Part shown: piece after piece, positions 40,456-51,901 of the stretch
Numbering within the stretch: the stretch's first letter is position 1
Layout: the number at the start of each line of letters is the position of its first letter
Assembly (NCBI GenBank): GCA_963978895.1
Contig: OZ022244.1
Coordinates: 4,514,853 to 4,578,852, forward strand
Length of the DNA stretch: 64,000 nt
Direction of reading: 5' to 3'
Source of the DNA: Erpobdella octoculata
Taxonomy: Eukaryota; Annelida; Clitellata; Hirudinida; Erpobdellidae
The notes under the pieces: generated by a model
What the model was told of the DNA's origin: nothing
The model's input: only the letters and a program-made list of their open reading frames with translations
Databases searched by the model: none
Program-made: the position numbers and the translations under genes

Positions 40456-40850
40456 TTATATATTATTCAAATAATTGGGTGTTAATTGTATATATATATA
40501 TATCAGCTGTTTCAGAGGAGTTCAATTTCAAACACTATATATATATATATATAGATTATATTTAAAATCAATATTTATAAAATAATATATAATTGTTTTT
40601 CTTGTCCTTTCTGTTTCTCTTTTATTGTTGCAATATAAATAAAAAATAATTTAATTAATTACTAATTTTACTGCACATTTGTTCTTCTATCAGAACTTTA
40701 GGAAGTTTAGATGGTGAAAATCTGGTGCAGTACAGAAAGATGATGAAAACAGCACCAAATTTCTTTTACACAAGTCTGAAAGACATGATGCACCTCGGCA
40801 TTATCGAGATTCTAAGGTTTTCTTCCTCTCTTGAGAAACTTCTAGAATGA
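26680..40850 (+). CDS. ARM-TIR-SAM domain protein (11 exons)
   Basis: Exons: 26680-26820, 27101-27636, 28436-28744, 28927-28993, 29224-29380, 29707-29811, 30376-30495, 30867-30968, 31579-32250, 36245-36395 and 40694-40850, for about 838 residues. Phases match at every junction. The exon 2 donor (CT|GTCAAA) is weak and chosen by phase. Residues ~50-435 look armadillo-like (ILHNIARHCPESRKMFRSAGALRHL; GIIQLYAAMLV). A TIR domain spans ~439-575 (HVMISYHW, GYKVWFDVDNM, SAVIIICMSQSY, NCRTEAEYAF, IVPIIAQ, DGWLGML). A Ser/Lys-rich linker follows. The C-terminus is SAM-like, split over the last two exons (DQVKFWLEKNNL; SLDGENLVQYRKM; SLEKLLE). Glu513 of NCRTE matches in spacing the catalytic Glu of SARM1-type TIR NADases. 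NAD cleavage or innate/stress signalling is inferred. Architecture differs from SARM1 (ARM-SAM-SAM-TIR). Confidence 0.8.
27637..28435. other. ARM-TIR-SAM intron 2
   Basis: The protein frame stays open to a TAA at 27692-27694, so exon 2 could extend a little further than 27636, but other GT sites there give the wrong phase for exon 3. The rest is AT-rich, with a GC-richer patch at 27770-27990 that may be an old repeat. No further exon was recognised. Confidence 0.45.
29925..30315. repeat. 15/30-bp minisatellite in ARM-TIR-SAM intron 6
   Basis: Units such as TTGTAATGATGATAG and TTGTAATGATGGTGG repeat about 25 times between exon 6 and the first TIR exon. The unit length is a multiple of three, so open frames run through both strands (Met/Val-rich or Ile/Thr-rich). 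These are not proteins. Confidence 0.9.
30660..30815. repeat. ~38-bp tandem repeat, four copies
   Basis: GCAATTCACTCTTTGATGTT followed by GTAATGATTTGGAT repeats with increasing divergence. It lies in the intron between the two halves of the TIR domain. Confidence 0.85.
31118..31230 (-). mobile_element. SINE-like repeat, copy 2
   Basis: This is a diverged, inverted relative of 7871-8053 (GCTTTGGACTGGCTCACAAT, TTCCTGTCGTGAATCA). It sits in intron 8 of the ARM-TIR-SAM gene. Confidence 0.6.
32899..33723. mobile_element. Non-autonomous hAT-like element, GAGACAAGAC-rich
   Basis: The ends CAGAGATGGGACCAAGACA and GTCTCAAACTGCCATCTCTA are partly inverted, and short GACAAGACGAGAC-type repeats crowd both ends. 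The flanks ACGCTATG and ACGTAATG agree at 6 of 8 positions, as an old 8-bp target duplication would. No transposase ORF is visible. It is in intron 9 of the ARM-TIR-SAM gene. Confidence 0.6.
34184..35624 (+). pseudogene. BED-finger hAT transposase, N-terminal three exons only
   Basis: Exons are about 34184-34375 (MAKIENISTY... with the BED finger EALCNLCRPK...NFSKHIK), a middle exon ending at 35101 (KQLKNDNFKSI) before a GTAAGT donor, and 35405-35624 (MHERKKSAAKRLRD...MIDIAVQDMQPMSVVEG). The last segment resembles the start of the hAT catalytic region ('PMSVVE'). The RNase-H-like core and C-terminal dimerisation region are missing downstream, and a SINE sits between the first two exons. It is an immobile remnant, or a domesticated fragment, in intron 9 of the ARM-TIR-SAM gene. 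A related BED finger lies inverted at 36628-36775. Confidence 0.65.
34716..34921 (+). mobile_element. tRNA-derived SINE (copy 2, plus strand)
   Basis: The head GGCGCTGGTGGCAGAGCGGT carries an A box, and GGCAGTTCGAACCTC carries a B box. The body GCCTATAAATGGCTGCTTC and tail GACTTGTCTTGGAAAAGGCG match the minus-strand copy at 1460-1655. A clear target duplication was not found. Confidence 0.85.
36628..37107 (-). mobile_element. hAT 5' fragment with BED finger (minus strand)
   Basis: On the minus strand the fragment begins at a terminus CAGTGATGACGAGTACTTAA (37107 leftward). It has TACTTAAGT repeats and then an exon encoding a BED finger (SEIVSDDGDYIKALCSLCKP...NFTKHIQ) close to that at 34184 (SEIVSDNGDIIEALCNLCRP). 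The terminus is shared with the 13426-14165 element. The rest of the transposase is not found. Confidence 0.7.
37354..39037. repeat. Near-identical 843-bp tandem duplication
   Basis: Unit 1 spans 37354-38196 and unit 2 spans 38197-39037. The only differences I see are a 2-bp change in a TA run and a G/A change in 'caccaaaa(g/a)aacg'. Each unit contains a Helitron 3' terminus (37580 and 38421), the left end of the nested CTGCGTCCCG element, and the tail of its BED exon. The near-zero divergence implies a very recent duplication, or an assembly artefact. Confidence 0.93.
37580..40409 (-). mobile_element. Helitron (minus strand) carrying a nested element
   Basis: On the minus strand, the 5' header at about 40409 (TATATAAATGATTGTTTG, CCTTTATGCATTGCTACACC, CATCCGATCATAATGAAATT) and the GGAACGGGAGC-rich body lead to the 3' end CCGGGTAACGCCGGGTGCCC plus CCGCTAG, followed by T in a TA tract. 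The same palindrome followed by CTAG ends the other copies. The element is split by a TIR transposon at 37633-40019, and its 3' end is doubled by the 843-bp duplication. Confidence 0.75.
37633..40019 (-). mobile_element. TIR transposon (hAT-like) with BED exon, nested in a Helitron
   Basis: The ends CTGCGTCCCG and CGGGACGCAG are inverted, and ACGATACGATAC-type subterminal repeats occur near both. A minus-strand exon starting at 39130 encodes MPRHRGKIWEYFEEE and the BED-like VRCKDCGKQYHF. No transposase core is seen, and the flanks (TTAAGCTT, ATGCTTAG) do not match perfectly. Part of the left end is tandemly duplicated. Confidence 0.6.
40380..40556. repeat. (TA)n tracts
   Basis: Interrupted TA runs (40410-40460, 40485-40503 and 40535-40555) lie upstream of the last ARM-TIR-SAM exon. 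Confidence 0.85.
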
Positions 40851-42003
40851 GCGGACTCAAATTCGTTACTTGTAAGAAATTACTGCCGACGACAGCTGTG
40901 CTGGCAATGTTTATGCTACGACAATGTTTATGGAGCTACAAAAGATTCTGTTGTCTTGTTTGATTGATTAACATCTGTATCTGTCTGAGACATTTTGGAC
41001 AGGATGTATGATTGGGTGTTCTGTGATGTGTATGCTCGATTCTGGTGTCCGGTGTGGCATGTGATGCTGTTTATGTGTTGTTTTATAAGGGTGTTTATGT
41101 GTGGTATTTAATGGTCTGTATGCTAGGTTAGGTTCTTGCTTGAGTGGAGTTGACAGCAGTAATGGCAATGAAAGTTATTATGATGATGAGGGAGGTATTT
41201 GCAATCAGGGTTGTAGTGATGTGTGATGAGAAAGTTGATGACACTGAAGCGAATGATGTTGACATAACTGACACTGATGACGAGTGGAACGATATGACAA
41301 ATATTAAGATGCGGTCTCAACTATCATGATTTATTTAGAAGTAATTTTTCGATTTACTGCAGACGAAAATATGAGAACATTTTAGTCGATTTTTTGCTTG
41401 ATGATGAGTTATTAACGAATTGCTAGTCACGTGAATCTTTTTATAAGGATTTGACACTTTATTGAGTTGAGTGTGATCAATCGATTCAAATATTGTTTTT
41501 CTAGCACAATCCGAGAAAGTTTTTTTTTTATTCAATTGTTTTCGATTGCTGGAATCAACTCATTATTTCAAACATCTCTACTGTGTTAGCATGCATGGTC
41601 TGATATGCATTAGTCCTATATTTAATAGAAGAAAGTTTTTTTTTTATTGTTTTTCTCTTAGAGTTTCAGTTTGTCTTTAATTATCGATAAATCAGACATC
41701 GTGACCTCACACAGTTTGTTCTCTGTTTTCCATTTGTATGTTTAATTGATAAGTTTTCATATTGTTGTACAGTTACTTACACAATCCAAGCTGAAGCTCA
41801 GTGAATAAATAATAAGAATTTTGTTGAATTTGAATTCTTAAGTACGTTGAGCATAAATTAATGAGATAATGTTTTTATTTGTATTTATTGTTAAAGATAA
41901 TCATACAATACAGCACTTGTTTTGTCTTCTTTATGGTTCTGAGGTCGTCACTAAAGAAATAAAAAAAAATAGAAAATGTGGTGAGTTTCTCCCTCCCTTG
42001 AAT
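40851..42003. other. Intergenic region after ARM-TIR-SAM
   Basis: This is the 3' flank of the ARM-TIR-SAM gene and non-coding DNA. T-rich and TGTG-rich patches occur, and no convincing exon or known repeat was found before the MITE at 42004. Confidence 0.5.
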
Positions 42004-42508
42004 TAGAGGTGTGCACGGTAGTCGGGACAGCGGGAATACCGCGGATTTTGCGGTAATTCCGCGGAAATGGGGACGAATGATGCGGGTATACCGCGGTAAT
42101 GGGGATGACGTTGCGGGGATGGAAACAAACGTTGCGGGGATGGGGACTAGTTTTTGCGGTAAATGTGTAAAATCAAATCCTAAATGAAAATCGCACGATG
42201 GTTTAAGCAATCATATCGACTTTTATTTATTCATGGACTTAAATAAATTGTATTGAGTCATATTACGGTGTAATTATAATTCTATATATCAACACTTAAG
42301 TTATAGTTGGGTTGAAATGATGTACTGAAAAATACAGGATGTACAGGATTGATTAAAAAATGGAATAAAAACTGCGGGGATGGGGATGAAACACTGCGGG
42401 GATGGTTGGGGATGGGGATGATACTGGCGGGGATGGATGGAGATGGGGATGACACTCACGGGGATGGTTGGGGATGGGGACGAAAAGTCGTCCCCGCGCA
42501 CACCTCTA
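42004..42508. mobile_element. 505-bp hAT MITE with G-rich subterminal repeats and perfect TSD
   Basis: The ends TAGAGGTGTGCACGG and CCGCGCACACCTCTA are inverted and are flanked by CCTTGAAT on both sides (41996-42003 and 42509-42516). TGCGGGGATGGGGATGA-type repeats occupy both halves, G-rich on the plus strand throughout. No ORF belongs to it. The 8-bp duplication assigns it to hAT. Confidence 0.9.
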
Positions 42509-42516
42509 CCTTGAAT

Positions 42517-43462
42517 GTAGATGGTTTTTTCGAAAAAAAATCTTGCCATGTAAGAGTTACATGTATTTGTTTCTGCAATAATAAAGGGTCTCGTGATTTA
42601 AACCAAATTAGGTTGCAGTGCTAACGTGAAGTCAGATTAATTTACCTCTTACAAACTGATAGTTAACATGTCTCACGGCTGACTAAATAGAATCGTAGGA
42701 TTTTGATTTAACATGTAATAATTATCATTGCCTAAAATAAACCCGAACCGAGGTTTCTGCGTCAAACTTGTCTAGTGAGTAGTGACTATAGACTCTAGTC
42801 AATTCATCCATCGGCACATTATTATGATACTTACGAAACATTGATAAATATTTAAAAAATAATTAAAACAAAAAAATTAACACAAAAATCTAATTCTGAC
42901 GAAAAGATCCTTGAAAAATCACACTAAAATTAAGCGCCTCATTAACGATAGTTTTTCAGTATTCATTCATAATTAGTTTACTTTTTAAAATTGACTGCGA
43001 AGATCGTCTTTAAGCAGTAGACTATAATCGTTAAAGTCTGAACTTTAGATCAGAGAAATTTTATGTAATTTTAATTTAAACATATTTTTGTATGCATGTT
43101 TTCTTTGCAGAAAACTTTGCTTATCTTTAAGAGCTTAGCTAGTCTAACTAAGTCTAGAGTTGAGCTGCATTTATTATTAATAATACAACTAATTCATGAT
43201 TGCATATAATTATTATTTGCAATTATCAATGATTGGGCTTATTATTTTTTATCAATGTTATAAATTTGTTTGAACTCTTATGGTGTTTTGTTAATTTATT
43301 GCATGTTGATCATGCTTTTATTAAATTATATAAGTAATGCTGGTTAATGTGAAGAAATTTTCAAACCGAAAAACTAAAATTATATTAGTTTGCTGCTTTA
43401 TCATAATTTAAATCAATTAACTGTTAATCTCATCATTAACAGCTGAATACATCACTAAAAAC
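42517..43462. other. 5' flank of the alpha-SNAP gene
   Basis: This AT-rich sequence contains no recognised element. An AG acceptor-like site at 43441-43442 ('attaacag|ctgaatac') suggests that the start codon exon begins with a short spliced 5' UTR, so the promoter may lie further upstream. Confidence 0.45.
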
Positions 43463-46110
43463 ATGGATGACGCTGAGAGAAAGGCACAGGACATGGTGGC
43501 ACAGGCAGAGAAAAAGTTGAAATCATCATCAGGATTTCTTGGTTCCTTAATGGGGTCAGATTTGATTATTCAACTGTTTTTCCAAGATGGATATTTAAAT
43601 TGTTTTCATCCAGTACATAAATTAGATGTGTCTGCCATTTGTAGATCAGTGTTTGTCAATTTCAGAATCTACAATAGAACTGTGTTTTTATAAGATTTGA
43701 TATACTTTTAAACCGAAAAACTCAAGTAATTATTAAAAAATAATTTTGATTCAGTGGCAGTTCAAAGGTTGAGGAAGCAGCAGATCTGTTGCAGAAGGCA
43801 GGTCATTCTTATAAGATTGCCAAGAAATGGGGAGGTTAATTGTTAACAAAAAATTAATTTGGCAATAAATCACAATAGTATAAAGTAAATTCAAAGTTAA
43901 TATCTCATCTCTAGATATTTATTTTGAATATAGTCCTTTTTGATAATAATTTACAATCAATAACATTTCAATCAAACGACAACAAATGTAGATAATATTT
44001 CAATAAGAGAACAATAAACAAATTTCATTCAGAGGCAGGAAATGCTTACGAAAGATCAGCTTCATTGAATATGAAGCTCGGAAACAAATTGGAGACAGCA
44101 TCGCAACACGTTGATGCTGCCAACTGTTTCAAGAAAGTGGACAGGAATGGTAATTTGTGTTGAGTACACATTTTCATTTTTTGGAAACTCTTTGTTAGAT
44201 ATAAATGATTATATCTGATTATAGTGGTAGTGTGTCTTTGGAAAAAAGTTTTGAACCACTTTTCAGTCACATCTTTCCTTGTGCTTCAAAAATTACCGCC
44301 GCAATTTCTCATATCTCCGTACTAAGCAATATGCTTTTTCTGACTCAACCTGCATTTTTTTCTTATCAAGTTATAGTCCAAAATTTTTAATTTTTTTCAA
44401 TTTTTCAAAAATTTGTTTTGTTTCTAAAAAGTTCTTGTCCCATAGTGTTAAGGCATTCACCTGTAGTCATGAACCTCATTTGTTGGCATCCTGCCAGCAT
44501 AACGAGCCCTTGCAAGTAGTGAAAAGAAAAACACCTGTGATATTGATTCAATAGAGATTTACTGGTTGGAAAGCAGATTAAAAAGTTATTTACAGGAATT
44601 ATATCCTGGGAGTTAATAGATTTTATTAAAGTTATAATATTAGAACAATGATGATAATTATATTATTGTAGTATTTGTATATTAATAAATACTTTTCTCC
44701 AGAATCAGTGAACTCTCTACTGAAGGCCATTGAAATATATGTGGACATGGTAAATTTAATTCATTCATTTTTTTCAAATGTGCTCAGTTTTAATCATGAA
44801 ACTTATATATCTCATTAACATAATAAATTTATATATTCATACAGGGTAGATTCACTATAGCTGCCAAGCACCATATGGAAATTGCTGAAACTTATGAGCT
44901 GGAACCTGCTGACATATCACAAGTTGATTCCTATTTTAATTTGTTGTAAATTTATTTCTAAGATACTTGAGTATTGGTCAAAACGCTAATTAAGTTAAAC
45001 AGATTTGGTTTATGCAAATTGAGTGCACATAATATGATTTGTTTTGATGGGAAAATATTTAAAGGCATGGGGTATCACAAGGATGACCTACAAAGGTTTA
45101 TAAAACAAATTGTGAAAGGAGCTGAATGCTTTCAAAGTGTAGCCAAACTTTTTTAATTAAATTTTAACTTATTTTTTCTCGAGTTTTTTATGTTTTTTTA
45201 TTATTGGTTTAATCAGTTATAATTCTGATTTTTATTAAGTTGTTTAGCTTTCAAGTTTTGTTATGACAGGCAATGGCTTATTATCAGAAGGCTGCTGATT
45301 TTTACCAGGGTGAAGAATCAAGCAGGTACAGTGATGATGATGATGTTGATGAAATGATGGTGGCGATGGTTTTCTTGAATTTTTCATTCTTCTACATTGT
45401 CAGAAGGGCATTATAATAAACTTTGACCTATCATTTATCATAATCATCTTTATCATAAATATGTTCATTATAGAAATCATTTTAATCATTTCGTAACTGT
45501 CTTATCATTACATCCAGCTCAGCAAATAGGTGTCTCTTAAAAGTAGCACAGTATGCAGCAGAAACACAGATATATGACAGAGCCGCAGAGATATATGAGA
45601 AGGTTTTGATTGATTTATTTAATAAATAAATGTATTTTTGAGTTTATTAATTCATTTGTTTATATTTTGAAGTTAGTATAAAAAGCATATTAGATTTATT
45701 GATTTGGAAATGTTCTAGATAGCCATAACTTCTATGGACAATCCGTTATTGAGACACGGGGCAAAGGATCATTTTTTCAGGGCAGTTGTGTGCCGAATGT
45801 GCCACGACACCCAGGATGGGATGAACGCCGTGACCAAGTACTCAGAGATGTGCCCAGTTTTTGCTGACTCAAGGGAGTGTAAGCTAGTTAAGGTTTGGGA
45901 AAGATGAGGTGTAAGTATTTTGTTTATATTAATGATTTATCGCAATAAAATTTATTCTAGTCACTGCTGGATGCGATTGAGGAAAAAGATGCGGACGCAT
46001 TCACAGATGCGACCAAGGACTACGACAGTATCAGTCGTCTTGATCCCTGGTTTGTCACCATGTTTTTGAGAATCAAACGCACGCTCAGTGCTGAATCGGA
46101 TCTCTTGTAA
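43463..46110 (+). CDS. NAPA: Alpha-SNAP (soluble NSF attachment protein), 9 exons
   Basis: Exons are 43463-43554, 43755-43834, 44033-44149, 44703-44749, 44845-44922, 45270-45325, 45518-45602, 45719-45892 and 45961-46110. All phases match and total 292 residues (vertebrate alpha-SNAP has 295). The protein reads MDDAERKAQDMVAQAEKKLK at the start, then GSSKVEEAADLL, AGNAYERSA, AIEIYVDMGRFTIAAKHH, YYQKAADFYQGEES, SANRCLLKVA, MDNPLLRHGAKDHFFRA, DSRECKLVK and DYDSISRLDPWFVTMFLRIK. The TPR-like helical fold and the C-terminal NSF-stimulating segment are present, though it ends SAESDLL. It recruits NSF to SNARE complexes on the cytosolic face of membranes for ATP-driven disassembly. Introns are short (about 70-550 bp). 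No breaks were seen, so it appears functional. Confidence 0.95.
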
Positions 46111-46929
46111 ATAAATGAGAAAAGTGGAAAAATTCCCTCGGTTGATTTTATTCCGGGTGTTTTCCATGTTATATCTGCTCGGATGCCAACGATAAGAGAA
46201 AATTATTGAATTGGTAGATTCTGTGTTTGTGGAGTATTTTGTACCGTTCTTCTATCATAGATGTTCTTTGTTTTATATATATATATATCTGTATTTTAGC
46301 TGAAGCATTTGCATCACTTATTTGAGATGCAAGATGAATTTTGTTTTTTTTCTCAACTTGCGCTCTTTGTGTCATCTAGTCTTGAAGCATTCGGTGTTTT
46401 TTCCCATTGCAGAGTTTCTGTAGTACAACTTTCGTTTTTATCTTCTCTTTAAACTGAGATGTCTTATTTTGATGTTGTGATGCTGGAATTAGCTTTAAAG
46501 CAATCGTTATTTTAGCACATAACAATCTAGTCATTTATTTTTATTTTGTCGATTTTTTGCATTTCAGATCAATTTATTTTTAGTGTTTGTCTTTTTGTCT
46601 CTTTTTTTGTTTTGAAATGTTACCTTACAGGAAATTATGTCCTTCTATACATTCCATTAATGCAAAGTAGCCATATCTGATATTAACGGTTGTCAAATGA
46701 ACCATTTGTTTCGATATTGGGCACTAATCAAAATTTTTACTGCATCACCTGCAGTAATTATCTTCCTAGTTTTCATTCTAGTGCAAAAATTTTTTAATAT
46801 CCGTTGTTTGTGTTTTATATAAATTTTATATAAATGGCAAAGGACGATGGACTATCCACATGTCCACTCCGAAACCAAATTTCTTCACCGCGCTACCTCT
46901 TGTCTTGTTCAATCTGTATATATATATAT
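46111..46929. other. 3' flank of alpha-SNAP
   Basis: This is T-rich non-coding DNA, probably 3' UTR and beyond, with a short TA run near 46277 and 46917. No other feature was recognised. Confidence 0.55.
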
Positions 46930-47191
46930 AAATAAAAAATACATTTAAAAAAAACAACGTTTTTCTTGCGCCCTAAATGTATAAAATAATATTCCTATAA
47001 TTCATATACAACGGAAAACGTTGCGAGCACATTATTTTTTATAATCATTTGTTTTATTAAAGTTGTTGATGTTGTAGTAGTAGCCTATAATGTGCCCACA
47101 ACGTTTTTCGTTGTATATGAATTATAGGATTATTATTTACTTTTTAGGGCGCAAAAAAACGTTGTTTTTTAAAAAATGTATTTTTTATTAT
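46930..47191. mobile_element. Foldback (long-TIR) MITE
   Basis: Two arms of about 105 bp (46930-47035 and 47086-47191) are near-perfect inverted repeats, sharing AACAACGTTTTT, GCGCCCTAAA, CCTATAATTCATATACAACG and GTTG-G-GCACATTA. A ~50-bp spacer separates them. The structure would fold into one long hairpin. The flanks are TA-rich, so the target site is ambiguous. Confidence 0.85.
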
Positions 47192-47281
47192 GTAAATTTG
47201 TTTTTCTAATTTGTCGTTTTGATGGGTGAAATTTAAGAATTTGAGCTTTTAGAATAAATGTATTCAAATGATTTTTTTTAT

Positions 47282-47392
47282 AATAGTTTATAGTCCTTTA
47301 CACCAGGTGTCGTGGATCAGAATTTGATCCTTTTTACTTTTCCCTCCTCCTTTCTCCAGGCTTGGGACTGGCTCGCAATTAGCGAGGCGGAG
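47282..47392 (-). mobile_element. SINE-like repeat, copy 3
   Basis: This is the inverted copy of the 7871-8053 repeat (CAGGCTTGGGACTGGCTCGC, TTAGCGAGGCGGAG, TAGTCCTTTACACCA). Confidence 0.65.
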
Positions 47393-48349
47393 TGTATTCA
47401 AATGACTGGTTCATAGACTTTTATATAATATCTAGACATGCAGCACAGGTCAATTTAGCGAGTACAATTGAAAGGCTCCGGACTAAGGTCAAAAGGTATA
47501 CCTAATAGCAGCATTGGACTTATAGGTATAAATAAAAAATCAATTGGCTAATCCATTTATTAAAAACAAAACTTAAATTAAAACATTTAAATTTGTAATT
47601 TAAAAAAATAAAACATTTCGGCGCAGTTAGCTTCAATTTCCTACAATGAAGAACTTCATTAGAGCGAATGAGGCAGAAGTTAGCTGCGCAGCTGGATTCC
47701 CGAATTATGGTGCAAAAGAAATTTCATGCATTGGGGTTGCGCTATAGATCGTTAGAAAGGTATTTAAGAAAGAAATATAATGGTGTAAAAATAAATTTAA
47801 TATTGCAAAAAATAAAAAAGTTATAGGCGAAAAACCGTCGCCGTCCCTATGGAGAGGATTTTTCACTTGCGTTTGGGGCCATGTAGATTGAAATTTTCGA
47901 CTGCATTGGGTTTGTACATGGGTTTGTAACTTAATGCATTAGAAAGACAAATATATTAGCTAAACATAGAAACTAATTTGTTTGAAAATAGTCCAACAAA
48001 TACAAAAGTTATGAAGCAAAATATAGATCAGGGTATGTTTTCCGTATCTAAATGTATGGAGATAACCTTATATAGGTTCTATTTTTGGCAAAGCTGGTCC
48101 ATTTCTAAAAATTGAAACAAGTCTGAATAGAACTTGTTAATTCCAATCCTATGTTAAAAACAAAATAGATTTATTATGTTTAAGTTAAAAGTTATACGAA
48201 TTTTAAAAATCTAACTTTTAACGCACACGACACAGCATATGGTTACTTAATCGCGGTGGGCTCCCTGCAGCTATTATGCAAATGAACTGCTCGTTAACGA
48301 CACACCGGATATTGTATCTATTGGGGCAATAAAAATGTAGGCAAAGTAA
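47393..48349. other. Unassigned non-coding stretch
   Basis: The sequence is moderately GC-richer than its surroundings in patches (47680-47720 and 47830-47920) but has no long open frame. It may be an unrecognised repeat. Confidence 0.35.
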
Positions 48350-49735
<1,386 letters not shown>

Positions 49736-49739
49736 CTAT

Positions 49740-49745
49740 CTCTAG

Positions 49746-49776
<31 letters not shown>

Positions 49777-49959
49777 GAATGTTTGTATGTATGTATGTAT
49801 GTATGTATATATGTATGTTCTTTATGAATTGCTACACCATTCATCCGATCGTAATGAAATTTTCACACAACCTTGAGAGTCAAGGGGAATCAAATATAGT
49901 GAAAATTTTTTTGAAATCCGTCACAAAATGAGCGGAGCGGGTGAGTGAGCGGGAACTAT

Positions 49960-50044
<85 letters not shown>

Positions 50045-50168
50045 AACATATACATACATAAATGAGCGAAAACGAGAACGGGAAGCTAACTGAGAGCGAA
50101 AGATAGAGCGGGAAAGAGAAAGCGACCGAGAACGGGAAAGCAACCGGGAGCGGGAAAAAGAAAAAATA
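49740..50168 (+). mobile_element. Non-autonomous Helitron copy
   Basis: After a TA run comes the family header (AAATGAATGTTTGTATG, TTGCTACACCATTCATCCGA, CCTTGAGAGTCAAGGGGAAT), another TA run (49968-50041) and the GAACGGGAAAGC-type body. It is the inverted counterpart of 40020-40409. The 3' palindrome is not preserved, so the right end is uncertain. Confidence 0.65.
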
Positions 50169-50834
50169 AACCGGAATTGCATTGTTTTACATATAGAGTG
50201 ACTAAGTAAGAATTTAAAAAATAATTATGAATTGTCATTAATTGGTCAAATAACTTCATACTTCATTGTCTTTTTCTCCAATTTCTCCAATGGGATATAT
50301 TACTTCAGAGCTGGACAAAAACAACGAGCATCAAGAAAAAAATGTCACTTGAATACAATTAAAACTTTTTTTATTCTGCAGCAGAAAGTCTCAGATAAGA
50401 TGGATGAGGAGGATGAGACAAACACGTTGAGATGCCATCGTAAAACAACAATCACTTTTTACAATATATAATTGACCTCTATACAAAATTTATAATCATC
50501 TATTAAAAAACGCATTTGCACATCATTCAGCACTTACAAACATAACAACTCTGTCAGTAAAACTAGCATAATAACAACACGTAAAATATGTAAAAAACGT
50601 CTCAAGAATTCCCGAGTTGCTTTCTTATCTGCATCACAACCAGAAAAATGTCCTGTAAATTTTGTTTACAAGTCTATTGAATCAAAACATTTCCAGCAAT
50701 CTTTTTATGCCCAAGATTATTACATCATAATGAGATGAACACAAGAAATGAAAACGTGATAAAATTAAAAGCAAACACAACAAATCAAATGTTTCTAACA
50801 AAGAACATAATCAATGAGCAAACTTAAGGTATCG
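50169..50834. other. Unassigned AT-rich stretch
   Basis: No convincing exon or repeat was found in this interval. Confidence 0.4.
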
Positions 50835-51545
<711 letters not shown>

Positions 51546-51901
51546 GAATTAGGCCTTAAATCAATAAAAATTATCAAATCAAATTAATCAGACAGTTATA
51601 AGAAAATTTTATTATTAAAAACAAAAATCTTAATATCACCAGACCTCAAGAACAGAGCCTTCTGAACTATAGAGAACTGCCAACACAGATCCCTGTGTGA
51701 TTAAGTGTATTTGAATAGAATGTAGTGCTAACAAATTCAATACCGAATAACACAAACACGTCTGCTTATCCAACAGCATTAAACATAAGATTTGCTAGTT
51801 TTTTAGTTAGATGTTTGAAAAGCAAAGGCACTAATGCCAACCAAAACATTATAAAAATTTGAGGAGATTTTGTGAGCTCTATCTAATATCTGCTATAGGT
51901 T

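Noticed and set aside
41144..41329. Met/Val/Asp-rich ORF downstream of ARM-TIR-SAM
   Set aside because: GAT/ATG-rich composition, no splice support and no recognisable motif.
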